64,000 nucleotides of DNA, taken from contig NZ_MASN01000041.1 of the NCBI RefSeq assembly GCF_001861355.1, forward strand, positions 62,001 to 126,000, given 5' to 3'. Numbering within the stretch: the stretch's first letter is position 1; every line of letters begins with the position of its first letter. The translations under genes were made by a program, and so were the position numbers. Below, piece by piece: positions 9,755 through 18,693 of the stretch. This stretch comes from Natrialba sp. SSL1. Lineage in GTDB: Archaea; Halobacteriota; Halobacteria; Halobacteriales; Natrialbaceae. The notes beneath the pieces were generated by a model. The model saw nothing but the letters and a program-made list of their open reading frames with translations. It searched no databases and was not told the origin of the DNA.

Positions 9755-10933
9755 CTAGAACAGCGGCTCGAGTTCGTCCTCGTCGTCCTCGACGAGTTCC
9801 TCTAGGTTCTCCTCGCTCTCAGCCTGGATGTCGTCCATGTTGTCCTGCGCTTCGATCGCGACCTGCTGGAGTCGCTTGATGCGCGGAACGTTGGTGACGC
9901 CCGAGAGCAGGATTGCTGCGGCGACTTCCGGCTTCTCGCGCGGATAGTCACCGCCGCGGACTTCCATGCTACCGGTTTCCTCTTCGAGCCACTTGCGCCC
10001 GCGTTCGATGCCTTTCCGGTTCAGGTACTCCGAGGGGCCACCGAGGACGAGCAGCGCGCGTTCGGTGCCTTCGATCTCACAGGGGAGCGTGAGGCGACCG
10101 AGTGCGGCCTTGCGGACGAGGCTCGTAATTCGGTTGGTCGTGTTCGCGGCGTCGAGGTCGTCATCGCCGCTGCCGTCGCCTGTAAAGCGAGAGAGTAGTC
10201 CGCCGCCGGTGTTGAGGTCGACTTCCTCGCTCGCAAAGCCAACAGTAGAGACGCCGCCGCCGGAGAGCGTGTTGATGATCTCCGAGGAGTCGACGACGCT
10301 CTCTGCGACTTCTTGGTCGCCGCTCACCTCACCGGCACCGAAGAGAAGTCCGAATCGTCGGACGATTTCTTCGTTGATCTGCTCGTAGCCGCCCTCGACG
10401 GACTCGCCGGTCTGTCGCCAGGAGTCGTTGTCAAAGACGAGGAGGTTGTCGACTTCGCGGACGAACGTCTGGAACGATCGTGCCGCGTTGAGGGTGTAGA
10501 TACCGCCCTCGTCCGTTCCGGGGAGAACACCAAGACCGTAGACGGGAATCGTGTAGATTCGCTGGAGGTGCTTTGCGAGAACCGGGGCTCCACCGGACCC
10601 GGTTCCGCCGCCCATTCCGGCGACGACCAGGAACGCATCGACTTCGTGCGTCGGAATCGCGTCGATTGCGTTCTGTACCTCGTCGATATCTTCCTCGGCG
10701 ATTTCCGCGCCGAGCTCGTTGTCTGCTCCAACACCATGGCCCTTGACCCGGGCCTGACCGATGAGAACGCGATTTTCCTGTGGAATCCGTTCGAGACCCA
10801 TCAGATCCGCCTTCGCAGAGTTCACAGCGATCGCCGCACGGACGATACCGCTGTTAGTCCGATCGTCGTAATCGAGGAATCGATCGACGATTTTGCCACC
10901 GGCCTGTCCAAATCCGATCATCGCCAGCTTCAT
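9755..10933 (-). CDS. cetZ1: CetZ tubulin/FtsZ-like cell-shape protein
   Basis: A GTP-binding cytoskeletal protein of the CetZ family, which controls cell shape and motility in haloarchaea. It is 392 aa with the N-terminal loop GFGQAGGKIVDRF, the AIAVNSAKADL segment and the tubulin/FtsZ signature GMGGGTGSGG at residues 106-115. The C-terminus is acidic and ends in DELEPLF. As I recall, Haloferax volcanii cetZ1 also sits beside cofC and cofG; that neighbourhood is why I use the symbol cetZ1, with less certainty than the family call. Confidence 0.9.
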   Translation of the reverse strand: MKLAMIGFGQAGGKIVDRFLDYDDRTNSGIVRAAIAVNSAKADLMGLERIPQENRVLIGQARVKGHGVGADNELGAEIAEEDIDEVQNAIDAIPTHEVDAFLVVAGMGGGTGSGGAPVLAKHLQRIYTIPVYGLGVLPGTDEGGIYTLNAARSFQTFVREVDNLLVFDNDSWRQTGESVEGGYEQINEEIVRRFGLLFGAGEVSGDQEVAESVVDSSEIINTLSGGGVSTVGFASEEVDLNTGGGLLSRFTGDGSGDDDLDAANTTNRITSLVRKAALGRLTLPCEIEGTERALLVLGGPSEYLNRKGIERGRKWLEEETGSMEVRGGDYPREKPEVAAAILLSGVTNVPRIKRLQQVAIEAQDNMDDIQAESEENLEELVEDDEDELEPLF

Positions 10934-10974
10934 ACTTTGTCAGGGGGCTCCGTTGACTTGGACCAGAGCGATTA

Positions 10975-10986
10975 GGACTATAAGTC
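10975..10986 (-). promoter_or_regulatory. TATA box of the cetZ1 promoter
   Basis: On the minus strand GACTTATAGTCC, itself nearly palindromic, lies about 45 bp upstream of the cetZ1 ATG, allowing a leader of about 15-20 nt. The surrounding 150 bp are clearly AT-richer than the coding DNA. Confidence 0.45.
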
Positions 10987-11141
10987 TTTCTATGAAGTGA
11001 ATTTCTTGCATAATTCTATATCACCATAAACCGATAGACGGGACGGAGTTTGAAGAAATAAATATACTATATTCAACAGCTATCTATTGGCTGTTTGACT
11101 CGTTTACTATACCACAACGACGGGGCCACTGCATGGCACCC

Positions 11142-12071
11142 CTACGTGGCTGGCTGACTCTCTGTCCGTGACTGATCGGGCCGAACACCAAGATACGCAC
11201 CGAGCGTCAGCAACTCCTCAGGCGCAACGTCGAACGCCGCCACATCGTTCTCCGCAACCGTGTTATCGAACTCGAGTGACTCCCCCTGCTCGGTCCCGAA
11301 CGGAATCAGTGGCAGCGGATCCGCGACCGCGAGTCCGAGCTTCGTCAACGCCATCGGAATCGGCAGGATCGTTACCGAGTGACCCTCGGCCTCGTAGACG
11401 AGTTCGGTCGCGTCGGCCAGGGTGACGATCTGCGGCCCGCCGATCTCGTAGGTCTGCCCGACGTGGCTGTCGTCCTCGAGTACGTCGGCCAGCATCGGGG
11501 CGAAGTCGCCGACCCAGATCGGCTGGAAGCGCGTCTCGCCGCCGCCGGGGAGGCCGGTCAGGTAGGGAGTGGTTAGCTGCTTGGTGAACTCGAGGAACTC
11601 CGCGCCATCGCCGAAGACGATGCTCGGGCGGACGATGGTCCAGCCGAGGGCGGCCTCGCGGACGATTTCTTCGGCGCGGCCCTTGGCGCGGATGTAGGGC
11701 GTCGGCCCGTCGGCGTCAGCGCCGAGCGCACTGATCTGGAGGAATCGCTCGACGTCGCCGTCTTCGGCGGCACGAACGAGATTTTCGGTGCCGCCGAGGT
11801 GGACGGTCTCGTGATCCGTCCCGCTCGGGGGCTGGTAGAGCGGCGAGAGCGAGACGAAGTTGACGACGGCGTCGTGGCCGTCGACGGTGTCGACGATGGT
11901 ATCGAAGTCGCTCACGTCGCCGCTGGCCAGGTCGACCTCGTCGGGGAGGTTGGCCGCGTCCTCGCTCGTGGGGTTTCTGGAGAGCGACGTCACCTCGTGG
12001 CCGCGTTCGGCGAGTTCGGTGCAGAGGTGAGAGCCGATAAAACCGGTGCCGCCGGCGACGAGGACCTTCAT
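11142..12071 (-). CDS. NDUFA9-like NAD(P)-binding epimerase/reductase
   Basis: An atypical short-chain dehydrogenase. The ATG at 12071 begins MKVLVAGGTGFIGSHLCTEL, a clean Rossmann GxxGxxG start. The later segments GGTENLVRAA, ISALGADADGPTPYIRAKGR and IVRPSIVFGDGAEFLEF match the NDUFA9-like/YwnB branch, in which the catalytic YxxxK is present as YIRAK. Length 309 aa. Substrate unknown; relatives are tied to complex I assembly or quinone metabolism. The longer ORF to 12140 has no supporting sequence. Confidence 0.85.
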   Translation of the reverse strand: MKVLVAGGTGFIGSHLCTELAERGHEVTSLSRNPTSEDAANLPDEVDLASGDVSDFDTIVDTVDGHDAVVNFVSLSPLYQPPSGTDHETVHLGGTENLVRAAEDGDVERFLQISALGADADGPTPYIRAKGRAEEIVREAALGWTIVRPSIVFGDGAEFLEFTKQLTTPYLTGLPGGGETRFQPIWVGDFAPMLADVLEDDSHVGQTYEIGGPQIVTLADATELVYEAEGHSVTILPIPMALTKLGLAVADPLPLIPFGTEQGESLEFDNTVAENDVAAFDVAPEELLTLGAYLGVRPDQSRTESQPAT

Positions 12072-12145
12072 AGCTGATCTATGGGCGTGATTCCTCAAAT
12101 AAGTAGTTGCCGCGGTCCAGTGGTGCGACCGGCGTCCCAATAGCG

Positions 12146-12877
12146 TCAGTTGCGGGTCCGCGTCTCAGACACCCCAGCCTCCGCGTATCGAAACAGAAGT
12201 TGAATCTGGCGGCCGAGCAGCGCGATTCCCAAACAGATGAGTGGCAGAACGAGCCACCAGTAGGACGCAATTCCGGCGACTAGGAGGAGATACGGCCAGA
12301 GGCCAACGGTCACGCCGATGGCTGCGGCGGCGAAAAGACCTGACTCGAGTGTCCGCGCGTCTCGGTGTTTGTACCCGACCAGCGCGAGGAGTCCAGCAAA
12401 GACGGCGACCAGTGCGAACGTGAGGTAGCTAACCGCCGTCGTTCCCAGCGCCGGTGGGAAATTCTGCTGTGTCTCCACGACGTACAGCTCGTCGTCCTGT
12501 TCGACCACGGTGTACGTGCCATCGTCAACTAGCGGCGGTTCGCTAACCGCATCACAGACGAGCATCGCGTCCTGACAGACCACAACGTCGACTGACTGCC
12601 ATCCCGACACACCGTCTCTCACTTCGGGCGGGTGATCGGTCGCGTCTTCGAACACACGCTGTGCACTCGGTGAGAGGGAGTCGACGTGTCTCGCATTGTC
12701 CGTCTCGAGTGCCTGGCTCTCGAGTACGTCTTCGAACGCATCTGTCGATTCGTGTGCGACCGCATACTCCGGAGCGAGGGGTTCGTACGGGCTGAGATAG
12801 AATCCAACGCTACCGGAGCTGACCAGTGCGAACAGTGGAATTACTACTGCGATCGCTACCACGGTATGGCGCTTCAC
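12146..12877 (-). CDS. Membrane protein with an N-terminal helix and a C-terminal helix bundle
   Basis: 243 aa from a GTG at 12877. Residues 6-28 form a signal or anchor helix (VVAIAVVIPLFALVSSGSVG). An exported domain with a Cys pair (VVCQDAMLVCDAV) follows. About three helices lie in the C-terminal half, in order TFALVAVFAGLLALVGY, GLFAAAAIGVTVGLWPY and WLVLPLICLGIALLG. No family recognised. It ends 74 bp upstream of the reductase start on the same strand. Confidence 0.7.
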   Translation of the reverse strand: MKRHTVVAIAVVIPLFALVSSGSVGFYLSPYEPLAPEYAVAHESTDAFEDVLESQALETDNARHVDSLSPSAQRVFEDATDHPPEVRDGVSGWQSVDVVVCQDAMLVCDAVSEPPLVDDGTYTVVEQDDELYVVETQQNFPPALGTTAVSYLTFALVAVFAGLLALVGYKHRDARTLESGLFAAAAIGVTVGLWPYLLLVAGIASYWWLVLPLICLGIALLGRQIQLLFRYAEAGVSETRTRN

Positions 12878-13060
12878 CGCTCTCTACTCACGCCACATAT
12901 TATTTATTTTCACTATTTCTAATCCTCATATTGGTCTACATTCAGCAACTCAGGCTAAACCTGGACAGTGCTGCTGGAAACCAACTCAGGCGATTGTCCG
13001 AATCGACGACGGATTCTCGACAGATTGTAATACTTCACCCGACGACGTGCGAGCAGATCC

Positions 13061-13660
13061 ATGGCCACGCTCGTCACACTCGAGGGGCTCGACGGCAGCG
13101 GCAAAACCACCGTCTGGGAGGCCCTGCAGGACACCTACCCCGACGCCGTCTTCACCCGCGAACCCACCAACGACTCCTGGTACGGCGACGCCGTCTACCG
13201 TTCCATCGAAGACGACGACGCCGACTCGCTCGCCGAACTCTTCCTCTACACCGCCGACCACGCCGACCACCTCTCGCGCAAAATCGAACCCGCCCTCGAG
13301 CGCGACGACCTCGTCATCTCCGACCGCTACGCCGACTCCCGCTACGCCTACCAGGGCGCGACGCTCGCAGAAACCGATCGGATTGCGGAGCCACTCGAGT
13401 ACGTCGTCGACGTTCACGAACCGTTCTCGGTCGAACCTGATCTGACGATCTATCTCGATCTGGATCCGGAGACGGCCGCGAAGCGGGCTGGATCGACGAA
13501 CAAGTTCGAGCACGCCGCGTATCTCGAATCCGTCCGCGAGAACTACGAACTGCTGGCCGAGCGCTACGCGGACCGATTCGTTCGGGTCGATGCGATGCAG
13601 TCGCCTGACGCGGTACTCGCGGAGGTCCGGGACGTGCTGGCGACGGCACTCGAGGGCTGA
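13061..13660 (+). CDS. tmk: Thymidylate kinase
   Basis: Phosphorylates dTMP to dTDP for DNA synthesis. 199 aa, the normal length. The N-terminus [20 protein letters not shown] carries the P-loop GLDGSGKTT. The DR motif ([17 protein letters not shown]) and the lid region with [14 protein letters not shown] follow. It diverges from the membrane protein upstream and converges on the histidine kinase downstream with 41 bp between stops. Confidence 0.93.
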   Translation: MATLVTLEGLDGSGKTTVWEALQDTYPDAVFTREPTNDSWYGDAVYRSIEDDDADSLAELFLYTADHADHLSRKIEPALERDDLVISDRYADSRYAYQGATLAETDRIAEPLEYVVDVHEPFSVEPDLTIYLDLDPETAAKRAGSTNKFEHAAYLESVRENYELLAERYADRFVRVDAMQSPDAVLAEVRDVLATALEG

Positions 13661-13701
13661 GCACGTCGCGCCTCAGATCACCTGGAGTGACTCGACGCGA
13701 G

Positions 13702-16131
13702 TTAGATCGGATGATCAGGTGCCGCCGGAAGCGTAAACGAGAACGTCGTGCCCTCGTTCGGTTCGGAGTCGACCCAGATCTCGCCGCCGTGGCGTTCGAC
13801 GATCCGCTCGCAGAGTGCGAGCCCGATCCCCGTTCCGGCGTGCTCGTCGGGTGGATGCAGGCTCTGGAACACTTCGAAGACGCGGTCAGTGTCGTCCGAG
13901 TCGATACCGACACCGTTGTCGCTGACCGAGACGGTCCATTTCGCCTCGTCGCTTGCTGCGGTGTCGCAGTTCCTCGTCCGATTTTGGTCGGCGCGGTGTC
14001 GTTCCGGGTCGTCCGCAGAGGTGTGGTGTTCCCCTCTCTCTGGCGGATTATGAGACTGGCTTCGTGAGTCTGGACGGCTTTGGCTCTCCTCCTGTTCCGC
14101 CGAAATGTGTATCTGTGGTGGTTCGTCGCCGCTATACTCGATCGCGTTGTCCAGTAGGTTCTGGAACACCTGACGCAACTGTTCCTCGTCACCGTTGATT
14201 CGAGGCAGCGAGTCGGCGCTGACCCTCGCATTGCTCTCCGTAATCCGCAACTGGAGATCCTCGCAGACGTCGGCGAAAACCGCGTCTAGATCGACCGGCT
14301 CGAGTGGCTCCCCGCGCGTCTCGACCCGTGAGTACTTCAGGAGCCCCTGGATCATGTTTCGCATCCGTTCCGAGCCGTCGATAGCGAACTCGAGGAACTC
14401 CTCGCCGTCCCCGTCGAGATCCGCCGCGTAGCGCTGTTCGATCAGTTGGAGGTAGGAAGAGATCATCCGCAGCGGCTCCTGGAGGTCGTGGGAAGCGGCG
14501 TAGGCGAACTGCTCTAGACGGCTATTGGACTCCTCCAGGTCGTCGATCAACTCTTCGAGGCGCTGCTCGCGTTGCTTGCGATCAGTGATGTCCTGGGCTG
14601 CTCCGCGGATCGACGTGGCAGTATCGTCACCGATCTCTGAGGCGCTTCGCAACCGAAGCCAGCGCGTCTCACCGCTATCCGTCCGGACTCGCGCCTCGAT
14701 GTCGAAGGGGTCACCGGAGTCGAGCAGTCCCTCGACGGCATTCCTGATGCGCTGCTGGTCCGCCTCGTGGAACATAGTGAGGATCTCTTCTAGCGACGGC
14801 TCCTCGTCGGCGTCCACTTCCAGCAGTTCGAAGATGTGGTCTGTCCAGAACACTTCTCTCGTCGCGACGTTAATTTCCCAACCGCCGACGTTTGCGATTC
14901 GCTCGGTCTCCGCGAGCATGTCGCGCGCTCGCTCGAGTTCGCGCTCGCGCTCGACCTGTTCGGTGATATCGCGGGTCAGCGCCAGTTGGGATCTCGTCCC
15001 GTCAGGGCTGCGAAGCGGTGCAGCGTGCGTTTTCATGTGTCGACGTGAACCGTTCAACCCGATGATCTCGAACTCTATAGTCCCGCTTTCGCCCTGACAG
15101 ATCCGCTCGTTGAACTCGCGGAACTGCGCACGGTCGTCCGGAGCGATAAGGTCGTAGACGCTTTCACCGATCACGTCCGACGCTGATTCTGCTTCCACCA
15201 TGTCGAGTCCGGTGCGGTTCATCTGGCGCAGCGTGCCGTCGGCGTCGACGGTCTTGATGCACTCGGGTGTGGTTTCAACAAGCGCGCTCAAGTGCTCTTC
15301 GCGCTTTTTCAGTTCTACTTCGGATCGTGTGCGTTCGATCAGGTCCGCAGCCTGCCGTGCTAGTACGTCGAGCAGGTGCAACTTCCGCTCTGGGGGGTCG
15401 TGTGGTGTTTCCCAGTGTGTCGAAATCATTCCGAGAAGGTCCCCATCGCGGGCGACGAGTGGCGTGGTCTGTACCGCACGAATGCCTGCCTGGAGGTACA
15501 CCTCCCGGTCCTCGGTGTCGCTCATGAACTCGCACGTTTCGACGTCCGACGCGATGATTCGTTCGCCGGTGTCCAGGGCCATGCCGCAAGTGCTGCCTGC
15601 CTCGGGGGAGACCCATTCCCAGAACGAGGCGGCCTCCGAACTGAATCCTCGGTGGGCCAGCAGTTTGAGTTCGCCCCGGTCACTGTCGAGCATCTGCATA
15701 CTCCCATAGTCGGCGTCCATGATGTCGACCGCGGCGTCGAGGACCTTCTGATACAGGGCAGCAGCGTCGTTCTCCCGAATCAGTTGGGTGCTTATCTCTT
15801 GCAGTTGTTGTGTAGCGACCACGTCTGCCGATTGCTGTGTTTCCTGTTCATCATGTTCGCGTTCACGTTCGCGTTCGCTTTCGTGTTCGCCTTCACGTTC
15901 ATCTTCGCGTTCACGCTCGCGACCAGGTGACCACCACACACGTTCACCCGACCCAACCTCCTTCGTCTGCAAGTAGCCGCGATCGACGAGCGCGGTCAGT
16001 TTCTCGCGGGCAGTCTGCTGAGAACACTCGGCTTTGGTTGCAACCTCGGCTGCAGTGAGCGGTTCAGTTCCGATTTGCTCAAACAGGCGGGAAATGCCCT
16101 CTCCCTGTAGTTCCGAGGCTGTGTCGCGCAT
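13702..16131 (-). CDS. HTH-GAF-PAS-PAS sensor histidine kinase, soluble
   Basis: 809 aa with no membrane helix. Domains in order: winged-helix DNA-binding-like segment (1-70), an Arg/Glu repeat linker (about 71-100, 6-bp repeats in DNA), GAF (about 115-265), PAS (275-395), PAS (400-520), a dimerisation H-box with His548 in YAASHDLQEPLRM, and an ATPase domain with N-box QVFQNLLDNAIEYSG, then VSDNGVGID and GTGIGLALCERIVERHGG. An Arg/Ser/His-rich insert of about 50 residues (679-730) splits the ATPase domain. A DNA-binding module fused directly to the sensor suggests it may act without a separate regulator. No response regulator is adjacent. Confidence 0.9.
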   Translation of the reverse strand: MRDTASELQGEGISRLFEQIGTEPLTAAEVATKAECSQQTAREKLTALVDRGYLQTKEVGSGERVWWSPGREREREDEREGEHESEREREREHDEQETQQSADVVATQQLQEISTQLIRENDAAALYQKVLDAAVDIMDADYGSMQMLDSDRGELKLLAHRGFSSEAASFWEWVSPEAGSTCGMALDTGERIIASDVETCEFMSDTEDREVYLQAGIRAVQTTPLVARDGDLLGMISTHWETPHDPPERKLHLLDVLARQAADLIERTRSEVELKKREEHLSALVETTPECIKTVDADGTLRQMNRTGLDMVEAESASDVIGESVYDLIAPDDRAQFREFNERICQGESGTIEFEIIGLNGSRRHMKTHAAPLRSPDGTRSQLALTRDITEQVERERELERARDMLAETERIANVGGWEINVATREVFWTDHIFELLEVDADEEPSLEEILTMFHEADQQRIRNAVEGLLDSGDPFDIEARVRTDSGETRWLRLRSASEIGDDTATSIRGAAQDITDRKQREQRLEELIDDLEESNSRLEQFAYAASHDLQEPLRMISSYLQLIEQRYAADLDGDGEEFLEFAIDGSERMRNMIQGLLKYSRVETRGEPLEPVDLDAVFADVCEDLQLRITESNARVSADSLPRINGDEEQLRQVFQNLLDNAIEYSGDEPPQIHISAEQEESQSRPDSRSQSHNPPERGEHHTSADDPERHRADQNRTRNCDTAASDEAKWTVSVSDNGVGIDSDDTDRVFEVFQSLHPPDEHAGTGIGLALCERIVERHGGEIWVDSEPNEGTTFSFTLPAAPDHPI

Positions 16132-16314
16132 GTGGCGTCTTTGTTCGAGTGTATGGAAAAGTGTTTCCGATAGTTTGACTTACATAATGTGGGACAGTCG
16201 GTGCCACACAACAACCAGTTTAGTAGCGCGGGTGGCAGACGGATACACTCAAAGACGAAAGCCAAGGGGAGTAGAGACACTCGGCGCACTCATCACGATC
16301 CTCTTTGCGAGCAA

Positions 16315-16557
16315 TTACTCGCCGTTCTGATCCATCGCGATGTAGGTCTTCGTGTCGGTCACACCCTCCAGGCCCTGAATGTCTGAGGAGACGGCTTTGA
16401 GCACGTCGTACACTTCGGGGGCATCGATCTCGACGATAATGTCGTAGTTCCCCGCGACGATGTGTGCGCCCGCGACGGACTCGATGTCTGTAATCTGTGA
16501 GAGGAGCCCCTCCGACTTGCCGGCGGCCGTCTTGACCATGATAAACGCGTGAACCAT
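16315..16557 (-). CDS. Stand-alone Lrp/AsnC ligand-binding (RAM) domain protein
   Basis: 80 aa: the effector-binding domain of Lrp/AsnC regulators without the HTH. The start MVHAFIMVKTAAGKSEGLL and the middle GAHIVAGNYDIIVEIDAPEV match the RAM fold, which binds amino acids and assembles into octamers. Such proteins may sense amino acids or bind full-length regulators. It is on the same strand as the amine-oxidase-like gene downstream (124 bp away). Confidence 0.88.
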   Translation of the reverse strand: MVHAFIMVKTAAGKSEGLLSQITDIESVAGAHIVAGNYDIIVEIDAPEVYDVLKAVSSDIQGLEGVTDTKTYIAMDQNGE

Positions 16558-16681
16558 CGTTCGCAGGTGTGGTACTCCACCACACGACTAAAACGTTTGC
16601 CCGCCTGTCGCGGGAGGAACGATACCAGGGTGTATCGAAAACGCGCGTGCAGCCGTTCAGACTGGCTGTGCGAACCGTTCG

Positions 16682-17863
16682 TCAGTCGTTCGTAACACCC
16701 ATCCCTTCGACGACGTCGAACTCCTCGTCGCCGTCGAAGCGCGTCGGATCGAAGGCGTCGATTCCCTCGCCGCCAAGGACCTGGTCGGCGATCCGCTGAC
16801 CGATTGCCGGTGCGCGCATGAAGCCGTGGCCCTGGAACCCCGTCGCGACGTACAGCCCTTCCTCTAGCTGGCCGACCAGCGGATCTCGATCCGGTGTCGC
16901 TGTGCAGAGCCCTGCCCAGGCGCGCTCGAGTTCGATCTCGGCGGCGTCGGGGAGTCGGTGACGGACGCGCTCGAGCAGGTCCGAAGCAAAGTCGTCGTTC
17001 GCCGCCCGGTCGTACTCGTCCGGGTCGGCCTCCCACTCCTCGGTGCCGTTGCCGGCGAGCAGCCCCTCCGGATGCGGGCGGAGGTAGAAGCCGCTGGTCG
17101 CATCGTAACACATCGGCTCCGGGTGGTCACCGCTCGCGACGAGCGCCTGGACGCGGTAGGGCTTGAGCGCAATGGAAATCCCGGCATCCGCGAGCAGACG
17201 CTTCGTGTGCGCGCCGGCGGTGACGAGCACGGCGTCGTATGCCTCCGTCGTACCATCGTCGCGGACGATCCGTGTCGGATCGGTCTCGAGGCTCACCGGC
17301 GTCTCCGTCTCGAGTGTCGCGCCCGCGCCGGTCGCCGCCGCGGCGAGACAGGCGGTGTACTGGCCGGGATCGGTGTAGCCCGCGCCGCCCGCGATCCCCG
17401 CGACGGCGACGTCGTCGGCCCGCACAGCCGGGAATCGCTCTGCGAGTTCGTCGCCGGTCATCTCGAGTGCGACGACGCCCTGTGCTTGCATGCGCTCGAG
17501 TTGGCCGCGGATCGCGTCGGCGCGCCGGTCGTCGCCCTCGCGGGCGAGCCAGACGTAGGGACACTCGGTGAACGGGAACGTCTCGTCGCCCGAGAGCGCG
17601 CGGAAGCGTTCGATCGCGTCGCTCGCGATTTCGGCGTCGATCGGCCCGGCGAAGGCGTCGTAGCAGACGCCCGCCGCGCGGCCGCTCGACTCGTTCGCGA
17701 CGGTACCGCGCTCGTACAGCGTGACATCGGCTCCCTGTCGGGCCAGGTCGTAGGCTGCGGTCGCGCCGAGGGCTCCCGCGCCGACGACGGCGACGGCGTG
17801 GCCGGCACCCTGGTCGACGAAGGCGTCGGCACCGACCGCGAGTTCGGGTGCGTCCTCGCTCAT
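16682..17863 (-). CDS. FAD-dependent amino acid/amine oxidoreductase (DAO family)
   Basis: 393 aa from the ATG at 17863. The Rossmann motif is VAVVGAGALGATAAYDLARQ and the C-terminal family block reads ERAWAGLCTATPDRDPLVGQ then GLYVATGFQGHGFMRAPAIG, typical of D-amino acid, glycine or sarcosine oxidases. The ATG overlaps the stop of the creatininase-like gene (ATGA), so the two are translationally coupled. ORF extension to 18220 is a shadow of that upstream gene. Substrate unknown; coupling to an amidohydrolase suggests a small nitrogen compound. Confidence 0.88.
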   Translation of the reverse strand: MSEDAPELAVGADAFVDQGAGHAVAVVGAGALGATAAYDLARQGADVTLYERGTVANESSGRAAGVCYDAFAGPIDAEIASDAIERFRALSGDETFPFTECPYVWLAREGDDRRADAIRGQLERMQAQGVVALEMTGDELAERFPAVRADDVAVAGIAGGAGYTDPGQYTACLAAAATGAGATLETETPVSLETDPTRIVRDDGTTEAYDAVLVTAGAHTKRLLADAGISIALKPYRVQALVASGDHPEPMCYDATSGFYLRPHPEGLLAGNGTEEWEADPDEYDRAANDDFASDLLERVRHRLPDAAEIELERAWAGLCTATPDRDPLVGQLEEGLYVATGFQGHGFMRAPAIGQRIADQVLGGEGIDAFDPTRFDGDEEFDVVEGMGVTND

Positions 17864-18624
17864 TTGTGCGCACGCGCCCAGCAGTCCTCGAGTGGCTGTG
17901 CTGCGAGCCAGTCGAGCAGTGCGTCGAGCTGGTCGGCACCGGCTTCGAACAGCGCTTCCCCCTTTTCGGGGTCGGCCTGGGTCGGCCGGCCGACCGCGCC
18001 GCTCTCGGAGAAGTCGATCGTGTCGAACCCGAGCGCTGCGCCGTGGACCGACTCGCCCCAGGACTCGCTCGCGCCGGCTTCGGCGGCCTCGAGTTCGTCG
18101 GGCTGGACGAGGTCGTCCCGGATGTGCCAGAGCAGGCTCGACTCCATCGCGTCGGCGTGGCCGCCGTCTTCGTCGAACAGGTCGGCGGCGACGTCTTCGA
18201 CGCTGTCCCACCAGTTCCACGGCGGGGCGAAGGCGGTCTCCTCGTCGCGAAGTGTTCGGGCAGCACGCCGGAGCGCACCGCTATTGCCGCCGTGGCCGTT
18301 GACGACGACGGCCTTGCGGACGCCGTGCTCGGCGAGACTCGCGATCGTCTCCTCGACGTACTGTTCGAACGTCTCTGCAGAGACGTACAGCGTGCCGTCG
18401 AACTGGCGGTGGTGAACGCTGACGCCGACCGGAATCGTCGGAAGGACGACTGTGTCGTCGCGGTCGGCAGCGGAGCGGGCGAACGCCTGCGCGGCCATGT
18501 GGTCCATGCCAAGCGGGAGCGCCGGGCCGTGTTGTTCGGTGCTACCGGTCGGGACGACGGCAACCTCGGCCGCATCGAGGTCGGCGGCGGCGTCGGTCGT
18601 GGTTCGCTCTGCGAGCAGTGTCAT
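17860..18624 (-). CDS. Creatininase-family hydrolase, ArfB candidate
   Basis: 254 aa from the ATG at 18624. The creatininase metal-binding pattern is visible in PTGSTEQHGPALPLGMDHM and VVVNGHGGNSGALRRAA. The family includes creatininase, MftE and the archaeal formamide hydrolase ArfB, which deformylates an early precursor shared by riboflavin and F420. With cofH, cofG and cofC in the same window, ArfB is a reasonable candidate, but the sequence alone does not prove it. It overlaps the FAD oxidase by 4 bp. A GTG at 18630 is an alternative start. Confidence 0.85.
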   Translation of the reverse strand: MTLLAERTTTDAAADLDAAEVAVVPTGSTEQHGPALPLGMDHMAAQAFARSAADRDDTVVLPTIPVGVSVHHRQFDGTLYVSAETFEQYVEETIASLAEHGVRKAVVVNGHGGNSGALRRAARTLRDEETAFAPPWNWWDSVEDVAADLFDEDGGHADAMESSLLWHIRDDLVQPDELEAAEAGASESWGESVHGAALGFDTIDFSESGAVGRPTQADPEKGEALFEAGADQLDALLDWLAAQPLEDCWARAHK

Positions 18625-18693
18625 GCGCACTGCTGGTTGCCGGAGTGACTTATATCGTCGGACGTTCCGCGCGAAGAAACAGCCGCCTCCCCC

